Source: Lyophyllum atratum
Taxonomy: Eukaryota > Basidiomycota > Agaricomycetes > Agaricales > Lyophyllaceae
Assembly: GCA_014905825.1 (NCBI GenBank)
Contig: JACGCN010000011.1
Span: forward strand, 1,488,001 to 1,552,000
Reading direction: 5' to 3'
Length of the DNA stretch: 64,000 nt
Below the pieces are notes generated by a model. That model was given only the letters and a program-made list of their open reading frames with translations, did no database searches and was not told where the DNA came from. Shown piece after piece: positions 10,066-23,100 of the stretch (positions are counted from its first letter, which is position 1; every line of letters starts with the position of its first letter). The position numbers and the translations under genes were made by a program.

Positions 10066-13000
10066 ATGGCCGCAGACCAACGCAGTATTCGCCTCAACCG
10101 GCATCTAGACACCGTCCTCAAAGGCAAATCCAACCTCGTAACAGCTCAACAATGCAAGCAGTTCATCGAGGCTATTTGTATCCAGCCTCACCCAGCAAAT
10201 TGCATCGAACGCGTCTTCGTCAGCCCACAAGGTCTTCCCGCTGTCCAGGCGGCGATTCGCAACGATCTCACAGATAAAGCTCTGAATGGGCAAGCTGTTG
10301 ATCTACTCACATATATGCAGGACCCAGCGATCAAAACCATCAGTAGGGGGCAAATTTTGACCCGCGTGCTCAATGCCATCGTCGAAGCATCGAGCTTCTG
10401 GACCACGTTCATCGCCGCCTTCAAAGAGCGAAGGCTCGAGGAAGCTGGCCAGAAATGCTTTGCATGGACTCTTCATAATCTCCTCCTTATCCCCACCGAA
10501 TCCGTCTCTCCGTACCTTGACCTCGCCAAGGAAGTTGAGCCCCTCCTACTCAGTTCCCCTTACCTCAGTGTCCGAACTTTGGGACAACATATCAAACACA
10601 CCATCTCTGTCTCGTCGTCATCGACTTCTACCACTGTAGATCAGGATGAGATCACTGCTGGTGGCAGACACGATAACGACTTCGCCGAATTCCGTGAGGT
10701 CGCAATTCTGCCTACTACCGATGAGCTTGCATCGACTGAAGCACCGTTCTTGCGTCCAAGCGCGGCGTTGGATGACCCGCGAACGGAAGAGACCAGGGAG
10801 TCTATGTACCTCGACAACCAGTTTCGGTTGCTGCGAGAGGACATGATACATCAAATGAGGGAAGAGCTACAGATTGCGCAGGGAAGACAACAGGGAAAGC
10901 AGCACCGCGGGCTGGTGGTAGAAGGCCTACAGATCGAAGATTGTGACCTGGGTGACTCGTGTCGACGAAGCAAGTGGTCCCTTATCATGCAGTGCAAAGA
11001 TGAATTTCCCGAGTTCCGCAAGCTGGGCCTTGCGAAGCGGAAGGAGTATCTGAAAGATAAGCCCCGTTTCTTCAAGCATCAATCTCTCACCTCACTCATC
11101 GTCGATGACGAGGTCGTGGCGTTCCCGTCTATCCGTCGTGTGGAGGAATTGCTCGTCAAGAACAAACCCCAGATCGTTCTCGAGCTGCAGGGCGAGGTGG
11201 CCATACAAAAACTTTTACTGCGCATGAAGTCTGCAAAGCAGGTCAAGCTCATCCAAATCGATGTCGCGGTCTTCGCGTACGAGCCGATCCTCAATGCCTT
11301 GAAAAGCATGAAGGTTCTCCCACTCTCCGCCGAGCTGCTATTCTGGAAGGAGGGTTCGGTTCCCAGTCATGTGGAGCTTCCGCCGAAGCTGAATGATGTC
11401 GTCGATCGGATGAGGAGCCAGCGCGGAACCGATGTTGGGCGGTTGCTTGGGTTGAATAAGAAGATTATACTTGACCCCGCCCAGGAAAGATCACTTCTCA
11501 GTGGTTTGATGCAGAAATTGTCCATTATTCAAGGACCACCTGGTACGCTTTTGCCTTTGACGGATTCGGTATCATGTTCTAACATTGGATCCAAAGGAAC
11601 TGGGAAGTCTTTCATTGGCGCCTTGCTCGCCAAATTTATCCATGACTTTTCCGATCTCAAGATTCTTGTCGTTTGTTACACAAATCACGCCCTTGATCAG
11701 TTTCTCGAGGATCTCCTCGGCGTCGGCATAGATTCCAACTCGATGGTTCGTATCGGTGGCAAGTCGACATCGCGTACTGAGCCGATGCTCCTGCGGAGGC
11801 AACAAACAGATTTCCAGTTCTCTCGAGGAGATCACGCCATCGTGAACGAGCTGAAGAGCGAGATCGAGACCCGAGCCTCCAGCTTGACCTCTGGGTTCAA
11901 GCGATACCTCCAGTCGTCGATAGGGAACGCCGACCTTATGAGTTATCTGGAATTTGAGGAAGAGGAGTTTTACACTGCATTCGAGCTGCCAACATCGGAG
12001 GATCAGATGGTCTCGGTGGGCAAGGGCGGGCGTGTCGCGGATGAACATTATTTGCTCGACTCGTGGCGAAAGGGTGGAGGTCCTGGGATCTTTTCTATGG
12101 CATCAAACGTTCTTGACGCCCGCCAAATCTGGTCAATGACCAAGGACGCACGACAAGCCCTTGTTGACCGGTGGATCGAGAACATCCGCAAAGAGCAGGT
12201 GGAGGAGCTGTACCAGACAGCAGCGCTCTACAACAAAGCTGTGGGTGAGAAGGACAGAAAGTTCAAGGAGAAGGATGGGTATATTTTAAAGAGCAAGAGA
12301 ATTATTGGTTGCACGACGACGGCTGCGGCGATGCATACTCAGAGCATCCACGAGGCTGCCCCAGATGTAGTCTTGGTTGAGGAAGCCGGCGAGATCTTAG
12401 AGAGTCATGTCGTCACCGCATTAGGGCGCGGTGCAAAACAGCTTATTCTCATTGGGGATCACAAGTACGTTCACAACTACTCACACCTGTATCTGTATTT
12501 ACTAACCCACACTCTAGGCAGCTGCGTCCCAAGGTCAACTATTATAACCTCACAGTCGAGAAAGGCGAGGGCTATAACCTCAACATGTCCCTCTTCGAGC
12601 GCCTGGTCCTGAAGGGTTATCCGCACGAAACCCTTACTTCCCAGCACAGGATGCGGCCTGAGATCTCCTCGATCATTCGCCACCTCACCTACCCAGACCT
12701 CACAGATGCTGCGAAAACCAAGGGCCGTCCCGACCTCCGTGGCCTCCAAGACAACGTCATCTTCATCAATCACAATCATCCCGAAGATGAGTTGCGTAAC
12801 CTTTCCGACATGAAGGACATGGGGTCGAAGTCGTCAAAGCAAAACATGTACGAAGCGAGGATGGTCCTGAAGATCGTGAAGTATCTCGCTCAGCAGGGTT
12901 ACGGTACCGAAGAGATGGTGGTTCTGACACCGTACTTGGGCCAGTTGACCAAGCTCCAGCATGAACTCAAAGAGGAAACCGATCCGGTGCTGAATGATCT

Positions 13001-16000
13001 TGATTCTTACGACCTCATTCGTGCGGGCCTTCTTACTCCTGGAGCTGCGAAAACATCGAAGCGGAAACTGCGACTCGCTACCATCGGTGAGCACGTTTGT
13101 TTTTGTTACTTTTCTCGCATGGTCTAAAAGAAATTCATAGATAACTACCAGGGCGAGGAGAGCGACATCGTTATAGCTTCATTGACGAGGAGCAACTCCA
13201 GCCACGACATTGGCTTCATGAACGCGCCCGAGCGCCTTAATGTGTTACTCTCCCGCGCCCGGAACGGTCTGATTTTGATCGGCAATTCGGACACCTTCAC
13301 GAAATCCAAGAAAGGCGGGGCGCTATGGCAGAAATTCTTTGCACACATCAAGGATCATGTCTACGATGGGTTCCCGGTCGTATGCGACAAACATCCCCAG
13401 CGCAAGGCCCTATTGTCTTCCGAGTTGCAATTTGAACAAATCTGTCCGAATGGCGGTTGCACTGAACCTTGGTAAGTTTCGTCAACTCCTGTATTGAGGA
13501 CCTTCTGTTCTTATCTGTACGACTTCCTAGTGGGACGATCTTGGCTTGTGGGCTCCACAAGTGCCCCTTGAAATGTCATCAACTGTCCGACCATTCCAAG
13601 ACGCGTTGCGAGGAGATTACGACGCTTCAGTGTCCCAAAGGGCATGACAAATCTAAGAAGTGCTTTGAGCCCTATCAGCCAGGATGCACGAAATGTGATC
13701 GGGAAGCTAAGATCGCAGATGATAAGCGCCAGAAGGAGTTTGCACGTCAGCGAAAGCGGGAGGAGGAGGAGGCGGACCATTTACGCAGGAAGAAAGACAT
13801 CGATGAGCGGCTGGCGGAAGAACAACAAATTCGACGTGATGACCAGCTGAGAGAGGAGCGAGAGAACGAGATCCGGCAGAAAATGGCGGATCTAGAGGAA
13901 GCGAGGTTGATGAATCAACGACTTGCCCCCCCGTCAAATACGAACATAGCATCCTCTTCAGGTTCTGATGTCTCGCCCCTGCCACCGACGGCGGGCACGT
14001 TGTTTGCTTCAGACTTGCAGCTAGACACATCGGCTTCCTTGCAGCCAAAATCGGACGTATCAAATGCCGGGCAAGCGGATACCCCCTCTTCACAGGGCAC
14101 AGCTGCAACGTCACCTCCTCCCCAGCAACCCGCTTCCGAGCAAGCTAGTACCTCTCCCAAGACTGCTGCTCAGACGTCTCCTCCCAAACAACCCGCCTCC
14201 CGTGCCCGATCGACCCCGACTGTCAAGGTTCCGCGTAATGCGAAGCGTACGGGTATCGCAACATCTGGCACTCCTGCCGTCCCCACTCCTTCGGTAGCTG
14301 AGTGGCAACGTAGGAAGTCAATCGAGGGCATGGTCAACCCCTCGGTCGACGCTGTAATGAGCATGACGGGTCTCGAAGAAGTCAAATCTCAAGTCATGAG
14401 GATATTAGACAAGATCGAGGTCGCCACTCGACAAGGTGCTGCATTTAATAAGGACCGGTATAACGTAGTGTTGCTTGGAAATCCGGGAACAGGTACGTAC
14501 CTATAATGCGAATTCAATTGTCAAGCTTTTGACACCATCTTCAGGAAAGACAACGGTGGCGCGCCACTATGCCAAGTTCCTTGCTTCGGTTAATGTTCTC
14601 CCTGGAATGGCTTTCGAGGAGACGACTGGTTCGCGGCTCGCCAGCGATGGTGTCAACGGTGCAAAGGCGTTGGTCGAGAAGGTTATCAACGCTGGTGGCG
14701 GTGCCATCTTCGTAGATGAAGCATACCAGCTCGCTTCTCAACACAACTTTCAAGGATCACAAGTGCTCGATTTTCTCCTTGCTGAGATGGAAAACAACGT
14801 CGGAAAGGTTGTTTACATCCTTGCCGGTTACAACAAGCAGATGGAGAGTTTCTTCGAGCATAATCCGGGCCTCAGCAGTCGGGTACCACACCGCTTTCAG
14901 TTCAACGACTACGGTGATGACGAGCTTTGCCAGATGCTGGAGAGTATGATTCACCGTAGATACAAAGGTCGTATGAAAGTGGAGGATGGTATACACGGCC
15001 TCTATGGAAGGATTGTTGTCCGTCGTCTGGGCCGAGGTCGTGGTCGCGATGGCTTTGGAAACGCTCGAGCATTGGAGAACTTGCTCACTCTCATCACCGA
15101 TCGCCACGCAGGCGAGAGTTGCAAAGGAGCGGCGGAGTGGTTCTCGTCCTGACGATCTCCTCCTCCTCAGGGAAGATCTTATTGGTCCCGATCCATCAAC
15201 CGCCATTCTGGAAAGCGACAGCTGGAGGAAACTCCAGAAACTTATAGGTCTTCCCTCCGTCAAGCGCTCCATACAGGACCTACATGATATGATCATGCGC
15301 AACTACAACCGTGAACTGAAGGAGCAGGAGCCAATGTCAGTTTCCCTCAACCGCACATTCATAGGCTCGCCTGGTACTGGAAAGACGACTGTTGCCGAGT
15401 TATATGGAAGGATCTTGGCAGATCTCGGCTTGCTAAGTAACGGCGAAGGCAAGTTTTTGGCTGTGTCCATCAATGGAGACTGACCTTGTCCTAGTGGTTG
15501 CAAAGAACCCGGCTGATTTCGTCGGAAGCGCTTTGGGAGAGTCTGAGAACAAGACGAAGGCAATACTTGCAAACACGATCGGAAAGGTCTTGATCATTGA
15601 TGAGGTAGGAATATACTCTCTTCCTCAACTCTTCCTCGTAGGCAAGGACCTTAGCCCATTCCTTATTTCCGCAGGCATACATGCTTTATGGCGGTGGTGC
15701 GACCGGCCAGCAAAATGACCCGTATAAGACCGCTGTCATCGATACGCTTGTGGCAGAAGTACAAAGCACGCTTGGCGAGGACAGATGCGTTCTACTCTTA
15801 GGGTATGAAAAGGAGATGAAAGAAATGTTTCAGGTGTGTCGCAGCTCTGCTCTCCCTCAGCAGAGAACCTGACGTCTCTTTGAAGAACGTGAACCCAGGT
15901 AACTATTCTCGGCGATAAAGATGTTGCTTTGCTCATTGGAACTATAGGCCTCAGTCGGCGCTTTGCCATCGAAGACGCTTTCAAGTTTGAAGACTTCACT

Positions 16001-17810
16001 TACGACGAGCTGCTAGAAATCCTCAATCTGAAGCTCGGGCAGCAGAACCTCGATGCTACGCCAGAAGCCAAAAGAGTTGCATTGGACGTTCTCGAACGAG
16101 CTAGCGAGTTTTTCTGCCCAAAGTCCTGTGAGCCATTCTGATCATATCGTACAGAGATTCGCCCGAACTTCGGTAACGGAGGTGAAGTTGAGAACGTTAT
16201 CAGTAAGGCGAAAGCGAACTACATGACCCGTAACCGAGGGAGTTCCGATCTTGGAGACATTGTATTCCAGCCTGTGGATTTCGATCCCTCGTTTGATCGC
16301 GCGCAGCATGCAGGCGACAAGCTTGTCGAACTCTTCAAGGACGTTGTAGGCTGTGACGAGATCGTAACGAAACTCAGAAGCATCCAGAAAACCGCTCTTT
16401 CCACGAAGAGACGGGGGCACGATGTTGGCGATCTGGTGCCAACTACTTTCGTTTTTAAGGGTCCCCCTGGTTGGTGATCTTGTCCGTATATTTCTTTCAT
16501 TTTACTGAAGAGTATGCAGGTACTGGGAAGACCACCACCGCTCGGAAGATGGGCGAAGTCTATTTCGACATGGGGCTTCTTGCTCGGCCGACTGTTCATG
16601 AATGCTCTGCATCCGACATTGTGGCCCAGTACGTCGGTCAAACGGGCCCTCTTGTCCGGAAGACCTTCGAGAAGGCTCTTGGACAGATCCTCTTCATCGA
16701 CGAGGCGTACCGATTGAAAGAAGGTCTATTCGCCAAAGAAGCCACGGACGAGATTGTCTCCCTCCTCACCGACGAGCGTTACAAGGGCAAGATCGTCGTC
16801 ATCCTCGCCGGCTATGATGACGACATCAACCAGCTCCTTGCCGTTAATAGAGGGTTGTCTAGTCGCTTTACCGAAGAAGTCCTCTTCGTTAATCTGCGCC
16901 CGGAGGAATGCTTGCAAATACTGGAGAAGGACATGGCGCAGAAAAACATACAGCTGCCAGGTTTGGCAGATCGGTCGAGTCCTGTTTCGCGGGCCCTCTC
17001 GCGAATCTTCATCGAATTCTCAACCCTCAAATCTTGGGGAAATGCACGAGATGTTAAGACTCTAGCCAAGAAGTTTATTGGTCTTGCTATGCAAGATGAT
17101 GACGGCACCGCTGGGAAGGATTCGTCGTTGATTTTGGACCCAGCCAGGGCGATGCAGGTTGCCCAGAATATGTTAAGTGCTAAGATCGGGAGCCAGTCCA
17201 ATACCACGCCTCAATCTTTCGATCTCCGGGATCCCTTATTTGCCCCACCTACTCCATTGACATCATACTCGCCGGTCACAAAGACTGCTATCAAAACTTC
17301 TACTGTCGAGGCCCCTCGTCAAAACAAAGGACCCGAGTCAGCGCAGGATGCTCGTGACGATGGAGTGTCGGATGCCGTGTGGTCAGAGCTTCAGAGAGCT
17401 AAGGAAGCGGCTGCCTTGGAAGAGAAGAGAGTCCAGGAAGAACTTGCAGAAGTACAACGCGCAGCCCGAGCAGCGGCAGAACGCGAAAAGTTGGAGCGTA
17501 TGCGGAGGGAGGCATTGAATTGAAATTAACGCAGGAAAGAGACCGTGAAAAGCAGGAGGAGCTAAAGCGGCAGAGAGAAGCTCAGCGATTGAAAGAGATT
17601 GCGGCGCGTCAGGAGCGAGAACGACTCGAAGCCGCGCTGAAGGCCCGTCGTGAGGCGGAGGACAAGGCGAAGAAGCAGGAAGCCAAGGTCCAGGCTAAAT
17701 TGCGGCAGATGGGTGTTTGTGTTGCAGGATTTCGTTGGCAGAACATGGGGTCGGGATATAGATGTGCGGGAGGATCCCACTATATTGACAACGCGCAACT
17801 TGGAATTTGA
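10066..17810 (+). CDS. NF-X1/ZNFX1-like helicase with three CbxX AAA+ modules, copy B (two frameshifts)
   Basis: Giant P-loop protein of about 2,200 residues. Exons inferred: 10066-11542, 11597-12464, 12518-13086, 13141-13471, 13531-14492, 14545-15448, 15495 to about 15605, about 15675-15834, 15886-15898 (13 nt), 15948-16103, 16155-16469 and 16520-17810. Order: N-terminal region (about 490 residues), SF1 helicase (GPPGTGKS, EEAGE, GDHKQLRP, DNYQGEESD, LLSRAR), Cys/His-rich NF-X1-like patch (about 13440-13710), Ser/Pro linker, AAA1 (GNPGTGKTTVA, IFVDEAYQL), AAA2 (GSPGTGKTTVA, LIIDEAYML), AAA3 (GPPGTGKTTTA, LFIDEAYRL), coiled coil, and tail GSGYRCAG. Relative to copy C it has +1 base at 15110-15112, causing a stop at 15150, and -1 base near 17516, causing a stop at 17521. 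Either error or inactivation would explain these. Two introns look GC-AG (15449 and 16104). Confidence 0.8.
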
Positions 17811-18275
17811 AGTAGTGAGATAGCACTACTGTACATCGACATTCAGATCATGGCTCTGTCGTCTTCAAGCATTACTGTAGCATGTAGCACAGCTGTTTCT
17901 TCAAATGAATGATCATTTCTTGTTATTACGGTAGGCCTCAGAGCAATGACGTCCAGGTACCGAAAGAAAAGATTGCAAGTTAACATCGGAGGCCTCATTG
18001 CCACGTCCCATGTCTGCCCTCTTGAATCACTGTTTTCAATACTAGAAAGTGTAACCCACATGGCTATGAGGTATCCGACGGGCAGCGGGCCACCCTTTTC
18101 AGCCGCAGCCTGCAACTCAAGCACACGTTAATGGGTTACGACCTAACGCGCCCCAAGCACGGCTCGTTGAGCATTCGACGTACGGGTGGGAGAGAGGTAA
18201 AACGGGAAAGTAAGCGTAGAGCAAGTTGAACGTCCACAAAACCAATGGTAGAGTAAAAGAAAACGGCGAAAAAAA
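17811..18275. other. Conserved 3' flank of helicase copy B
   Basis: Presumed 3' UTR and intergenic sequence. About 17830-17950 is shared with copy C (27700-27815) and with relic D (63640-63780 on the minus strand). It includes GCATGTAGCACAGCTGTTTC and a short palindromic word, AAATGAATGATCATTT. No gene was seen. Confidence 0.55.
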
Positions 18276-18721
18276 CTATGCCGACATATCGAGCGGTCTC
18301 GTCATATTCAATATCCCCCTCCCAAACGCCGCCGCAACAGCCTCAAACCCTCCCTCCTGCACCTCCGACACAAACACATCATGCTGATCCGCCAGCCGCT
18401 CATTGTTCTTCCTAATCTCGCGGATGACCCCATGCTCCCTTGCACAGTTGGGACACTCCGTTTCGTTCTCCGCGAGGCACCTGCACGTATAAAACCAATG
18501 AGCAAGTATTCAAAGAAAGAAAGGAAGGACATGGACTGACCGCTGGTGGTAGCTATGGTTGCACATGAAGTGTACGCTGGGAAGGTCAAGCTGCCCTTGA
18601 CAACTCGAACACCGAGTAACATGGAACACCCGCGGATGTTCCGGATCCGCAAGCTCCTCCACCTCCTTCAGCTTCGCCTCCGTCTCAAAGCGATACGAAT
18701 TAATAAGCTCCTTATCCTACC
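18276..18721 (-). pseudogene. vps11 tail fragment (RING region duplicate)
   Basis: This is a partial copy of the last two exons of vps11 (28194-28633). It covers [16 protein letters not shown], the RING-type C-x2-C...C-x2-C cluster and the same C-terminus before TAG at 18276-18278. It keeps the unbroken frame through CQGQLDLPSVHFMC that the full gene lacks by one base. It ends at the vps11 exon boundary and is fused there to the rpn8 head fragment. It has no promoter or start of its own. Confidence 0.8.
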
Positions 18722-19268
18722 TTAAACAGCTCCGTGATCTCCTGGTCGGACGCCCGCAACTTCGGCCCCGTATGATACCACCCAATCATCCGTTCCCGTG
18801 CTACCCAGCCCGCACAATAAGTCCCCCTGCGTCCAAACGAAAACGCTAAAAGAAAGAAGACGCACCAGTGACCTTCTTAAACATCTCGTACATGCCCTCG
18901 ATGTAGTTATGGTCCAGGAACCACGTCTTGCTGTCCTTCTCGTCCTCCTCAAACGGGATACCAAACGAGTTGGCGACATTGATGGTCTTGCCGTTGTCCT
19001 GCCCGAGCAACACGCCGATCACGCGCTTGTGTGAGCCACGGGAGACGGAGCGGGCGTGGTGGTCGGTGACTGATAGCAGAACTAGGGGTGGATGACTATG
19101 GGAATTCAAAGTCTGAGATTAGTTGTTATTTTCGGAGATCGAGGGGGTCGCGAGGTGGAGACGTACTGACGGTCGTGGCAGCTAGCGCTGTTAGCTAGGA
19201 GTATAGTCAGATTACTTTGTTCTCATAGACTCAGAGAGATAGACCTGTTCTGTTGTTGTTGCGACCAT
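18722..19268 (-). pseudogene. rpn8 head fragment (truncated duplicate)
   Basis: Inverted copy of rpn8 codons 1 to about 120 with the same ATG (19266-19268), the same exon/intron layout and near-identical sequence, ending at ELFK. The reading then enters GTAGGATAAGG from the vps11 junction and stops after two codons. The second half of the MPN region and the C-terminal helices are missing, so it cannot replace Rpn8. The 5' flank is also copied, so transcription of a truncated product is possible. Confidence 0.8.
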
Positions 19269-20097
19269 GATGGAGAAGAAGGGACACTGATGCTCTAAAT
19301 TGCTGGTCGCGTTTCTGGAGGACGCGTACGTTGTTTGTCCTTATTGTCCGGCGCCTTCTGAAAGTCGCCTCCGCCTGAAAGCGCCTGAAGGCCTTGAGGC
19401 TGACAGTGATCCTCCCAAGTACTCTCCTAACTGTATCTTCGTTGCGCCTCAAGCACCCAAAGTTTATTGGATCCTGCTAAGATGCCTTACGAGTTACACC
19501 TGGAAGGCTCCTGACGCTAAGAGCAACTCGAAGTTGCAACGAGGCTTATGGAGCATAACGCCAGGAAGCAAGAAAACAAAGTTCAGTCCGAAATGCTCAG
19601 CGCGTGCGAAGTACTTTCGCAGCCTTCCAGTCCTCCCAAACTCCCTGAACTCGAATATGAGGTTGGGACTGTGACAACTTCAAGATCATATTATCGCGGC
19701 GTTAGGGGGAGCCGAATCAATCGATAAACCATCGCGATCGTCGATGGCCAGTGGAGTTGCCGTGGAGGTTGCGTGGAGAAGGCGTGGGAGTGAGTCAGGC
19801 CAACTTGCTGGACCGAAACTGAGAACTCGCAACTTGATACTTATTGTTACTTTACAGTGGGTGCGCATTCGGCGTGTCTCCTTGCACTGGGCTTCAAAAC
19901 AATCATAATCGACGCGTCTTTTCGCCCTACCCGGTGAACAAAAGCCTCAATCTAGGTACCCATGGACGACTTTGGCTCTCGGCTTGGAATCGTCTCATCT
20001 AGGGCGTCTATTCGAAGGAAACTCAATCACCGGCAGGCTGCGAGGTTCTTTATAAACACTATGTCAACCGTTTGCTGCGCCCACGCACCTTGAGTCT
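18722..20097 (-). repeat. Inverted duplication arm 2 (rpn8 head plus helicase promoter)
   Basis: Counterpart of 3010-4097 in opposite orientation. The arm ends about 12 nt before the start codon of helicase copy C. Here the helicase gene is still attached, unlike at arm 1. Confidence 0.75.
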
Positions 20098-20108
20098 TAC
20101 CACTGCCA
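19269..20108 (+). promoter_or_regulatory. Divergent promoter region of the rpn8 fragment and copy C
   Basis: About 0.84 kb between two divergent starts. For copy C it holds the TTCGAA element (20008-20030), a TTCTTTATAAAC box (about 20045-20056) and the shared leader words CACGCACCTTGAG and CCACTGCC before the ATG. The left part matches the rpn8 upstream region. Confidence 0.5.
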
Positions 20109-23100
20109 ATGGCCGCAAACGACCAACGCAGTGTCCGACTCAATCGGCTCTTAGAAACAGTACTCAATGGTAAAATCAAGCTAGAGACGGGCGCAATTTG
20201 CAAGCAGTTTCTCGAGGCTATCTACAGCAACCCCGACCCACCGATGTGCGTCGAACGCTTGATAGAAAGCCCACACGGCCTTTCTTCTATCCGGGCTGCG
20301 ATTAGTACCGATACCTCGATCGATGGTCTCAATGACCACGCCGTTAAATTCCTTTCATGCCTCCAGGCACCGGCGATCAAGACCCTCTGCGGTGGGCAGG
20401 TCTTGATTCGCGTGCTCAATTTCATCTCTGGATCACCCACCTTCTGGACGGCTTTCATCAAGGCTTTCAAAGACCGAAAGCTTAAGGAAGCCGGCGAGAA
20501 ATGCTTCGCTTGGGTCCTTCTATCTCTCATTTCGATTCCTACCGATACCATCTCCCCCCATCTTGACCTCGCCAACGATGTCGAGTCTCTCCTAATTAAC
20601 TCCTCATATGTCGATGTTCGGAACTTGGGACAAAAGATCAAACATACGATCTCGGTATCATCTTCATCTCCATCTACGTCTTCAGGAGAAGGCGACGATA
20701 TAACTGCAGGGGGCCGTCATGATAACGACTTCGCGGAATTCCGTAGCATCGCGATTTTGCCCACTGCCGACGAACTTGCGTCCGCTGAAGCGCCGTTCCT
20801 GCGTCTAAGTGCAGCGTTAGACGATCCCCGTACGGAAGATGGTAGAGTGGCCCTCTACCTCGACAACCAGTTCAGGTTGCTGCGAGAGGATATGATCTAC
20901 GAGATGAGGGAGGAACTGCAGATCGCTCTGAATCAGCAGAAAGGCAAAAAGCATCGTGGCTTTGTGGTAGAGGGTCTGCGGTTTCATGACTGCGACGTGG
21001 GCGACCAGAGTCGCTGGACCAAATGGTCCCTCGTTATGCAGTGTAAAGAAATGTTTGCCGAGTTGCACAAGGTTAAACCCGCCAAACGCAAGGACTGGCT
21101 GAAAGACCACCCCCGTTTCCTGAAACACCAATCGCTCACGTCTCTCATCGTCGACGGCGAGGTTTTGGCCTTCCCGTCTGTCCGTCGCGAGGAGGACTTG
21201 CTTGTCAAAGAGAAACCACTGATCATACTCGAGTTGGAGGGCGAAGTGGCGATGCAGAAACTTCTACTCCGGATGAAGTCTGCGGGGAACGTCAAGCTCA
21301 TTCAGATTGATGTTGCTGTCTTCGCCTATGAGCCTATCCTTAACGCCCTAAAGAGTATGAAGGTCCTTCCGCTCTCGGACGAGCTCTTGTTTTGGAAAGA
21401 AGGTTCGGCGCCAGGCCAGTTGATGCTCCCGCCGAGACTGAAAGGCTTGGTCGACAAAATGAAGGTCCAGGGCGGAGCCGATGTTGGAACTTTACTGGGT
21501 CTGAAGAAGAAGATTATCCTCGACCCCGCCCAGGAAAAATCTCTCCTTGCCGGTTTGACACAAAACCTTGCGATTATCCAAGGTCCCCCTGGTACGACAT
21601 CGCTCGTAAGGATTGATGATTCATTCTGACAGAGGACACACAGGGACTGGAAAATCTTTCATTGGCGCTTTACTCGCAAAGTTCATTCATGAGTACTCCG
21701 ATCTCAAGATCCTGGTAGTTTGCTATACCAATCACGCCCTCGATCAATTCCTCGAAGATCTCCTTGACGTTGGCATAGCGTCTAAGTCGATGGTTCGTAT
21801 CGGCGGAAAGTCAACCACTCGGACGGAGCCGATGCTCCTTCATAAGCAGCCGACAGATTTCCGCTTCTCTACGAGGAGACCACGCGATCATCAACGAGCT
21901 GAAGAGTGATATCGCGACTCGTGCTGCCAGCCTGACGTCTGCATTCAAGAGATATCTCCAATCGTCGACTACGGATGCCGACCTCCTGAGCTACTTGGAA
22001 TTCGAGAAACCGGATTTTTATAATGCGTTCGAGATGCCAAAGTCGGGTGAGTGGTCGACGGCAGGAAAGGGTGGGCGTGCTGTGGATGAGTTCTACTTGA
22101 TCCATTGGTGGCGAAGGGGTGGAAATGCTGGGTCGTACCGTAATGCGTCGAACGTACGAAAGGCTCATCAGATTTGGTCGATGCCGAAGGCGACGCGACA
22201 GGCCATCGTAGGCCAGTGGGTTGACGTAATCCGCCAAGAAGAGGTTGTAGGGCTTTATCAGACCGCTTCTCGATACAATAAGGCGGTGGACGAGCTTGCC
22301 AGGAAGTTTAAGGAGAAGGATGGGCATATTCTGAAGAGTAAGAGGATCATTGGATGCACGACGACAGCTGCGGCAAAGTATACTCGCAACATCCAAGAGG
22401 CGGCTCCAGATGTCGTCCTTGTCGAGGAAGCGGGCGAGATTTTAGAGAGCCACTGTTATCACGGCACTCGGACATGCTGCGAAACAGCTTATTCTCATCG
22501 GTGATCACAAGTAAGCTTCACAGTCTCCTGTTCGTGTAGACGTCCTAACACGTTCTCCAGGACAGTTACGTCCAAAGGTCAACAACTACAAGCTCACAGG
22601 TTGAGAAGGGCGAAGGTTATAACCTCAACATGTCCCTATTCGAGCGCCTAGTGCTTAAAGGTTATCCAGCATGACACCCTCAGTTTCCCAGCATAGAATG
22701 CGGCCCGAAATATCCTCTCTCATCCGCCACCTCACCTACCCCGACCTTCAAGATGCCCCGAAAGACGAAGGGCCGTCCTGATCTTCGTGGAGTGCAGGAT
22801 AACATAATTTTCATCAACCACGACCATCCTGAAGACGAATTACGGAGTGTTTCGGACATGAGAGATATGGGGTCGAAGTCGTCCAAACAAAATATCTACG
22901 AGGCGCGTATGGTCCTCAAGATCGTGAGGTATCTGGCTCAACAGGGTTATGGGACGGACAAGATGGTTGTTTTGACGCCATACTTGGGGCAGCTGCACAA
23001 GCTTCAGTTAGAACTGAAAGCGGAGACCGATCCCGTGCTGAACGACCTCGACTCATATGATCTTATCCGCGCGGGGCTTCTGACTGCTGGAAGTGCGAAG

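Larger units (their letters stand above)
15303..18721 (+). repeat. Direct repeat arm 1 (AAA2 to vps11 tail)
   Basis: This block is nearly identical, introns and 3' flank included, to 25185-28640. Just upstream (15180-15300 against 25070-25185) the paralogues drop to roughly three-quarters identity by eye. The sharp boundary indicates recent gene conversion or unequal crossover over about 3.4 kb. Confidence 0.75.
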
